DNA of 64,000 bases, from NCBI GenBank assembly GCA_029262235.1, contig JAJCZU010000004.1, positions 248,001 through 312,000 of the forward strand, read 5' to 3'. The notes under the pieces were generated by a model. The model worked only from the letters and a program-made list of their open reading frames with translations, searched no databases and had not been told where the DNA came from. Numbering within the stretch: the first letter of the stretch is position 1; each line of letters begins with the position of its first letter. The DNA comes from Candidatus Eiseniibacteriota bacterium (GTDB lineage: Bacteria; Orphanbacterota; Orphanbacteria; Orphanbacterales; Orphanbacteraceae). The position numbers and the translations under genes were made by a program. Shown piece by piece: positions 59,525 to 64,000 of the stretch.

Positions 59525-60826
59525 ATGAACGAAGCACCACCACCGGGCAACGAAGCCGCGCGCCTGGCCGCGTTGCGGTCGTACGAGATTCTGGATACGC
59601 CCCCGGAAGAGGCGTTCGACGATTTGACGAAAGTCGCGGCGCAAGTGTGCGGAACGCCGATCGCGCTTGTAAGCCTGATCGATGCGGATCGTCAGTGGTT
59701 CAAATCGAGAGTTGGCCTCGCAGTGTCGGAGACACCACGCAAGTACGCGTTCTGTTCGCACGCGATTCTGCAGCCGGGCAAGCCGCTGGTTGTCGAAGAC
59801 GCGAAACTCGATCCCCGCTTTCATGACAACCCGCTCGTAACAGGCGATCCGAACGTGATTTTTTATGCCGGCGCGCCGCTCGTGATGCCGGACGGCATGC
59901 CGCTCGGCACGCTTTGCGTGATCGGAAATGAACCGCGCACGATCGACGACGAGTCTCTCGAAACGCTGAAGAGCCTGGCACGGGCCGCGGTCCGGCAGTT
60001 GGAGCTTCGGAAAACGTGCCTCGACCTCCAGGCCGTTTCGCAGAACCTTGCTGTCGCAAACAAAATCCTCGAGAAGCGAAACGACGAAATTCGCCGCTTC
60101 TATCAGACGCTGTCGCATGAACTGAAAACGCCACTTACGGTAGTTCGCGAGTGCATGTCCCTTGCTTTCGACGGGATACTGGGAATGATAAATGCCGAGC
60201 AGCGTGAACTTTTTAAGACAGGTGTGGAGAACTGCGACCGCCTGACGCGCAGCGTCAACGACCTTCTTGATCTCGCGCGTATCGAGTCGTGCAAGTTCAA
60301 GCTGGTGACACGCTCTGTTTCCGCGAACGAGGTTCACGAGTCCGGCGTGGCGGGGCTCAACACAATTGTAAAACGCGCGGGGCTGCACTTCGTAACGAAC
60401 GCAGAAGAGAATCTCCCCGCGCTTTCCGCCGACAAGGATCGCATCGTGCAGGTGATGCACAACCTGATTCGAAACGCGATCAAGTTCACTCCCGAAGGCG
60501 GAACGATAACCGTGGGCGCGTGTCGCGCATCGGGCGACCGGGAGCTTGTCGAGTTCTCGGTCAGCGATACGGGGCGCGGAATTCCGGAGAGCGAATGCGA
60601 ACGTGTCTTCGACCGGCTCTACCAGTGCGAAGATGACGACTGCTCTTCCATGGGAGGGCTCGGGCTCGGGCTTCATGTATCGCGCGAGATCGTACGAATG
60701 CACGGGGGAGAGATTACCGTCGAGAGTGTCGAAGGGGAAGGTTCCACATTCCGTTTCGTTCTTCCCGTTGCGCAATCCGTAAAGCCCACAACTGAAATGA
60801 ATGAGTTTTCGAAAGGAGCCGTTTGA
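59525..60826 (+). CDS. GAF-domain sensor histidine kinase
   Basis: A 433-residue cytosolic kinase. An N-terminal GAF domain (about 20-160; EILDTPPEEAFDDLTKVAAQ, FCSHAILQPGKPLVVEDA) is of the type found in many two-component kinases. Then come a coiled-coil linker, HisKA with His198 in SHELKTPLT and HATPase_c with N box NLIRNAIKFTPEGG, DTGRGIP and GLGLGLHVSREI. ATG 59525 is preferred, since GGAGAAG lies 7 bases upstream; ATG 59510 is an alternative. Its TGA overlaps the ATG of the response regulator (60824-60828). Confidence 0.9.
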   Translation: MNEAPPPGNEAARLAALRSYEILDTPPEEAFDDLTKVAAQVCGTPIALVSLIDADRQWFKSRVGLAVSETPRKYAFCSHAILQPGKPLVVEDAKLDPRFHDNPLVTGDPNVIFYAGAPLVMPDGMPLGTLCVIGNEPRTIDDESLETLKSLARAAVRQLELRKTCLDLQAVSQNLAVANKILEKRNDEIRRFYQTLSHELKTPLTVVRECMSLAFDGILGMINAEQRELFKTGVENCDRLTRSVNDLLDLARIESCKFKLVTRSVSANEVHESGVAGLNTIVKRAGLHFVTNAEENLPALSADKDRIVQVMHNLIRNAIKFTPEGGTITVGACRASGDRELVEFSVSDTGRGIPESECERVFDRLYQCEDDDCSSMGGLGLGLHVSREIVRMHGGEITVESVEGEGSTFRFVLPVAQSVKPTTEMNEFSKGAV

Positions 60827-61197
60827 TGAAGAAGATACTGATAGTAGAAGACGAGAAGGCCATCGCGATGACGCTCAGCACCAGGCTGAAGGCAGCAGGC
60901 TACACGGTGATCAACGCGTTCGACGCGATCGGGGGCGTGAGCCTGGCCCAGCGGGAAACGCCCGATCTCGTGCTGCTCGATCTTACGATGCCGGCCGGCG
61001 GGGGGCTGCGCGTCGCGGAACGAGTGCGTGCGCTCCCCAAGACGTCGACAACGCCGATCATCTTCCTTACGGCATCGAAGGATCCTGCTTTGCGTGAATC
61101 GGCGATGACGCATGCGCCCGTGGCGTTTCTGGAGAAACCCTACGACGCGGCCGTGCTGCTGACTCATATTCAGGATGCACTCGGCGTGGCAGTATAA
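60826..61197 (+). CDS. Single-domain response regulator
   Basis: A 123-residue receiver: VEDE (8-10 acidic), phospho-acceptor Asp52 in LLLDLTMPAGGG-type loop, Thr in LTASK and Lys in FLEKPYD. There is no output domain, so it acts by binding another protein, as CheY does. It is coupled to the GAF kinase by a TGATG overlap; AAAGGAG lies 8 bases before the ATG. The partner is not encoded nearby. Confidence 0.92.
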   Translation: MKKILIVEDEKAIAMTLSTRLKAAGYTVINAFDAIGGVSLAQRETPDLVLLDLTMPAGGGLRVAERVRALPKTSTTPIIFLTASKDPALRESAMTHAPVAFLEKPYDAAVLLTHIQDALGVAV

Positions 61198-61256
61198 CCG
61201 GCCCGTGATCCCGGAGATTGTGCCGTATCGGAAGGCGGCTTCGATCGAGAGGATCG

Positions 61257-62456
61257 CTAGTCGTCGGTAAACTCTTTCGCTTTCTTCATCGCCTTTCGGA
61301 TGCGGTCGAGGAACGAATGCGCCTGCTCGTTCTTCGGGTCGATTGCGAGCGCGCGCTCCCAGATGTGAATCGCCTCTTCCAGCCGCCCGTCACTGTAGTA
61401 CTCCATGCCGATGACGATATAGCCCTTCACGATCCGGCTGCGGAGTTCGGCATCGTTCGGAAGGGAAGAGTGAGCCGCTTCGAAGTCGAGCGCCGCCTCT
61501 GCGAAAAAACCACGTTCGAGCTTTGCCATCCCTCTCTCGAGGGCGGCGACGGCTTCGTCCTGTAACTCAGGCGAGACCTTTCGGCTCTTTCCCACGTCCC
61601 GGGCTCCTGTAGCCGGCGCGCTCTTTCGCGGCGCCCGGCGCGCGAGAGATTGAAGCCGCATCTCCTCCAGCAGTTCCCCGGAACGGAGAATCGTGACGGC
61701 GGCGAGTGAGTCGGCGGGCGCGATCCGTGTTCCGAGAATGCGCAGGGAACGGGAAAGGGAGAGGAAGACGTCGTCGTTCGAGCCGAGCTGATGATGCGCC
61801 TCGGCGAGCTGGCCGAGTGTGCGGACGACACTGGGATGGTGCGGGCCGAGAGAAGTCTGCCGAATGACCAGCGCGCGTTCCAGAAGCGGGACGGCCTGTT
61901 TGTAGCGCCCCATCAGAGCGTGGCTGCCGGCAAGATCCTCGAGCGTCGTCGCGAGGGCGGGCGCCATGACCGACTCCTGGGCGTCACGAATGGCGAGCGC
62001 TCGTTCCAGCGCCGTGATCGACTCTTCGTAGCGACCGGTCATGCGAAACAGCGCCGCGAGACGCTCCAGTGTCGCGGCTACTTGCGCGTGGTCGTGTCCG
62101 AGAACCTGTTCCTGCACGGCCGCCGCCTGGCGCAGGCTGTTCTCGGCTTCTTCGTCGCGCCCGCTTTCCGCGTAGAGCGTGCCGAGTTCGGAAAGTGCCA
62201 TGCTCAGGCGAAGATCGGGAGCGCCGAGCTCTTCGGCGCACATCCTGGCCTGAAGAAATTCGGCTTCGGCCCGGTCGAACTCGCCCCGCTCAGAGGCTCT
62301 GGTGCCGGCGTGGAAGGATTGCTTCCAGCACTCTTCCGGTCCGGGCGGACCGCCGCAACCGAACGCGAACGTCAGCAGGCAGGCGCAGAGCGCCGCTGCG
62401 ATTCGGCGCGATCGTTTCGCCGCGGGCGTGGTGATGTTGCGATTGTACGACTGCAT
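61257..62456 (-). CDS. TPR-repeat lipoprotein
   Basis: A 399-residue protein. The signal ends FAFGC (Cys about residue 34), so it is probably lipid-anchored in the envelope. Multiple TPR units follow (ERGEFDRAEAEFLQARMCAE, ALERALAIRDAQE, LLERALVIRQTSLGPHHPSV) of the kinesin-light-chain type, the same class as in the kinases of this window, and a second TPR block at about 335-390. A charged linker with KSRKVSPE lies between. It probably scaffolds envelope proteins. The ATG at 62456 has a distant GGGGGAG. Confidence 0.85.
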   Translation of the reverse strand: MQSYNRNITTPAAKRSRRIAAALCACLLTFAFGCGGPPGPEECWKQSFHAGTRASERGEFDRAEAEFLQARMCAEELGAPDLRLSMALSELGTLYAESGRDEEAENSLRQAAAVQEQVLGHDHAQVAATLERLAALFRMTGRYEESITALERALAIRDAQESVMAPALATTLEDLAGSHALMGRYKQAVPLLERALVIRQTSLGPHHPSVVRTLGQLAEAHHQLGSNDDVFLSLSRSLRILGTRIAPADSLAAVTILRSGELLEEMRLQSLARRAPRKSAPATGARDVGKSRKVSPELQDEAVAALERGMAKLERGFFAEAALDFEAAHSSLPNDAELRSRIVKGYIVIGMEYYSDGRLEEAIHIWERALAIDPKNEQAHSFLDRIRKAMKKAKEFTDD

Positions 62457-62548
62457 GCGCGTCCGGATCTCCCCCGATTCAAGGGATCTTACGTGATTCG
62501 TTCCCGCATCGCCGCATTTTCCACCGCGCGGCGTGCCGATCGGCTGTG

Positions 62549-62557
62549 TGCTATCAT
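62549..62557 (+). promoter_or_regulatory. Extended -10 element (TGCTATCAT) of the beta-helix gene
   Basis: TGC followed by TATCAT (62552-62557), about 50 bases before the preferred ATG at 62613. Confidence 0.45.
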
Positions 62558-62612
62558 AGATTGAGATCTGATTGATTCACCCGCCATGGCAAAAAGTGAA
62601 TCGGGGAACCTC

Positions 62613-64000
62613 ATGTTGCCGGCCTTCCGCTGTCTTGTCTGCGTTGCGATTCTCCTGTCACTTCCGGCACTGTCTCCTGCGCGCACCTGGGTCGTGCAGT
62701 CTGACAGTAACGGCGACGCTCCCTCGATTCAGGCCGGCATCGATTCTGCGGCCACGGGCGATACGGTGCTCGTGCTCCCCGGCATCTACACGGGTGAAAG
62801 CAACCGCAACATCACCTTTCTTGGCAAAGCGATTACAGTACGCGCGCCGGCCGGCCGGGATTCCACGACCGTGGATGCCGAGCGTCTGGGGCGCGGATTT
62901 CTGTTCACATCCGGCGAAGGCGCCGACTCCCGGCTGGAAGGATTCACGATTCGAGAAGGAAGCGGCGGCAGTTCCCATACCAGCGACGGTGGCGGCATTC
63001 TCTGTTTCGCCTCTTCGCCCACGATCGTCGGCTGTCGATTCACGGAGTGCACGGCGAACGATCTCGGCGGTGGCGTTCATCTCGACAGCGGGTCGGCGGC
63101 GACAATCGAAGACTGTGAGTTTTCCGACAACCGGGCGAGGCACGGGGGCGGCATCAGCATGCTGCTTTCCGATGGCATCGTCCTGAACTGCAGTTTCGAC
63201 GGCGATTCCGCCGAGAACGACGGCGGCGGAATCCGGTGCGCGGGGTCCTCTGCAACGATTTCACAGTGCTCGTTTACGAACTGCGCGGCAGACGACCATG
63301 CGGGGGGACTTCTTCTGGAAGGAGAATCGGCAGGCACCGTCACGGACTGCCAGTTCACGGGCAACAGGGCAAAGTTCGGCGGTGGCCTGAGCGTCTGGTT
63401 CTCGGAACCGGTGATTACGAATTGTGTGCTGACGGGCTGCACGGCACGAGAGGACGGCGGGGCGGTCAGGGTCGAGGGTGTTTCTGCGGTGGGCGAATCC
63501 CTCCAGGTTTCCGCATATTTCGAAGACGTCGTAATGACACAAGGTCATGCAGACCGCAGCGGCGGTGGGATCTTCGTGATCGAACACGACGCTGTGTTCG
63601 TGGATTGCCGGGTCGACAGCAACATTGCCGAAAGAGGCGGCGGCGGAATCTACGCGAAGCACAGCTCGCCCGCATTCACGGGACTGCGCGTAGTCGGCAA
63701 CACCGCGGGGCTCGATGGCGGCGGAATCTGTCTGGCCGCTACCGGCACGGTCTCCTTCGAGAACGGAGTCGTGTCCGCGAACACATCAATGAGAAGCGGC
63801 GGCGGAATCTGCGTCACCGGTACGGCAGGCGCGCTGATCGGGGCATCCACGATCGCCCGGAACGCGGCCGACAGTCTGGGCGGAGCGATTCATGTGCGGG
63901 CCGGCGCCTCCGCTCAGATCGATCATTCGATCGTGGCGTTCAATCAGGATACAGAAGCGGTTTCGTGCGACAGCGGATCGGTGACCGTTGCGTGTTCGGA
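62613..64000 (+). CDS. Secreted right-handed beta-helix protein (3' end outside window)
   Basis: An open frame of 462 codons runs off the window end with no stop. After a signal peptide (LPAFRCLVCVAILLSLPALS) it is a parallel beta-helix: IQAGIDSAATGDTVLVLPG-type start, then repeats of about 20-30 residues with GGGI or GGGL turns (TSDGGGILC, NDGGGIRC, SGGGIFV, RGGGGIYAK, DGGGICLA). The repeats resemble polymorphic outer-membrane and pectate-lyase-like proteins. It is probably a secreted or surface protein; a C-terminal sorting domain would be expected beyond the edge. ATG 62613 is preferred, with 62586 as an in-frame alternative. Confidence 0.88.
   Translation, partial: MLPAFRCLVCVAILLSLPALSPARTWVVQSDSNGDAPSIQAGIDSAATGDTVLVLPGIYTGESNRNITFLGKAITVRAPAGRDSTTVDAERLGRGFLFTSGEGADSRLEGFTIREGSGGSSHTSDGGGILCFASSPTIVGCRFTECTANDLGGGVHLDSGSAATIEDCEFSDNRARHGGGISMLLSDGIVLNCSFDGDSAENDGGGIRCAGSSATISQCSFTNCAADDHAGGLLLEGESAGTVTDCQFTGNRAKFGGGLSVWFSEPVITNCVLTGCTAREDGGAVRVEGVSAVGESLQVSAYFEDVVMTQGHADRSGGGIFVIEHDAVFVDCRVDSNIAERGGGGIYAKHSSPAFTGLRVVGNTAGLDGGGICLAATGTVSFENGVVSANTSMRSGGGICVTGTAGALIGASTIARNAADSLGGAIHVRAGASAQIDHSIVAFNQDTEAVSCDSGSVTVACS

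Overview
The window reads as chromosomal DNA (about 60% G+C by eye) from an uncultured Gram-negative bacterium. A TonB-dependent receptor, several outer-membrane beta-barrel proteins, lipoproteins and an MsbA-like exporter imply a double membrane. Three Ser/Thr kinases (two with TPR tails, one with a TolB-like propeller), FG-GAP/UnbV and GH18 proteins with a FlgD/Por-type C-terminal domain, and a PadR plus HAAS-domain pair suggest a candidate phylum such as Eisenbacteria or Krumholzibacteriota. That placement is inference; there is no rRNA marker. I saw no tRNA, rRNA, CRISPR array, insertion sequence or phage gene.

Layout. 1-5041: a GAF-PAS sensor (cut by the window start) diverges from a cluster with a sigma-54 promoter and tandem palindromic upstream sites; it encodes a STAS protein, two secreted lactonase-like propellers and a TorF-like barrel. 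5194-10024: SDR, D-amino-acid oxidase and TPR kinase 1. 10021-14140 (minus): MDR oxidoreductase, HDOD protein, an unknown protein and a RimK ligase carrying an RCK_C domain. 14467-20981: a signalling run (REC-PAS-kinase, REC-HDOD, REC with a dead HD-GYP) followed by TPR kinase 2. 21121-23899: a decaying zone with a frameshifted membrane-protein pseudogene, a FlgD-domain remnant, the PadR/HAAS operon and a broken duplicate of the PadR head with its promoter. 23939-33469: small enzymes, a metallopeptidase, a methyltransferase, AraC/SRPBCC, a diheme cytochrome and a flippase.

33681-40011: an apparent uptake-and-activation locus (adenylate-forming enzyme, periplasmic binding protein, ABC ATPase and permease, TonB receptor) closed by a strong terminator. 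40215-47289: flavin oxidase, YaaA, phosphatase, zinc-ribbon protein, a second sigma-54-driven barrel, a GT39-like transferase and an RRM protein with a long leader. 47367-51714: kinase 3 diverging from a pair of unknown helical MKIP proteins. 51726-64000: GH18, ABC exporter, lipoprotein, OsmC/methyltransferase pair, FG-GAP protein, GAF kinase plus response regulator, TPR lipoprotein and a beta-helix protein cut by the window end.

The points most worth following are the sigma-54/STAS/propeller cluster, two TPR kinases that appear to be leaderless (one with a one-base frame break near its start), the RimK-RCK fusion with a coupled unknown gene, the duplicated PadR head, the TonB/ABC/ligase locus and the MKIP protein pair.
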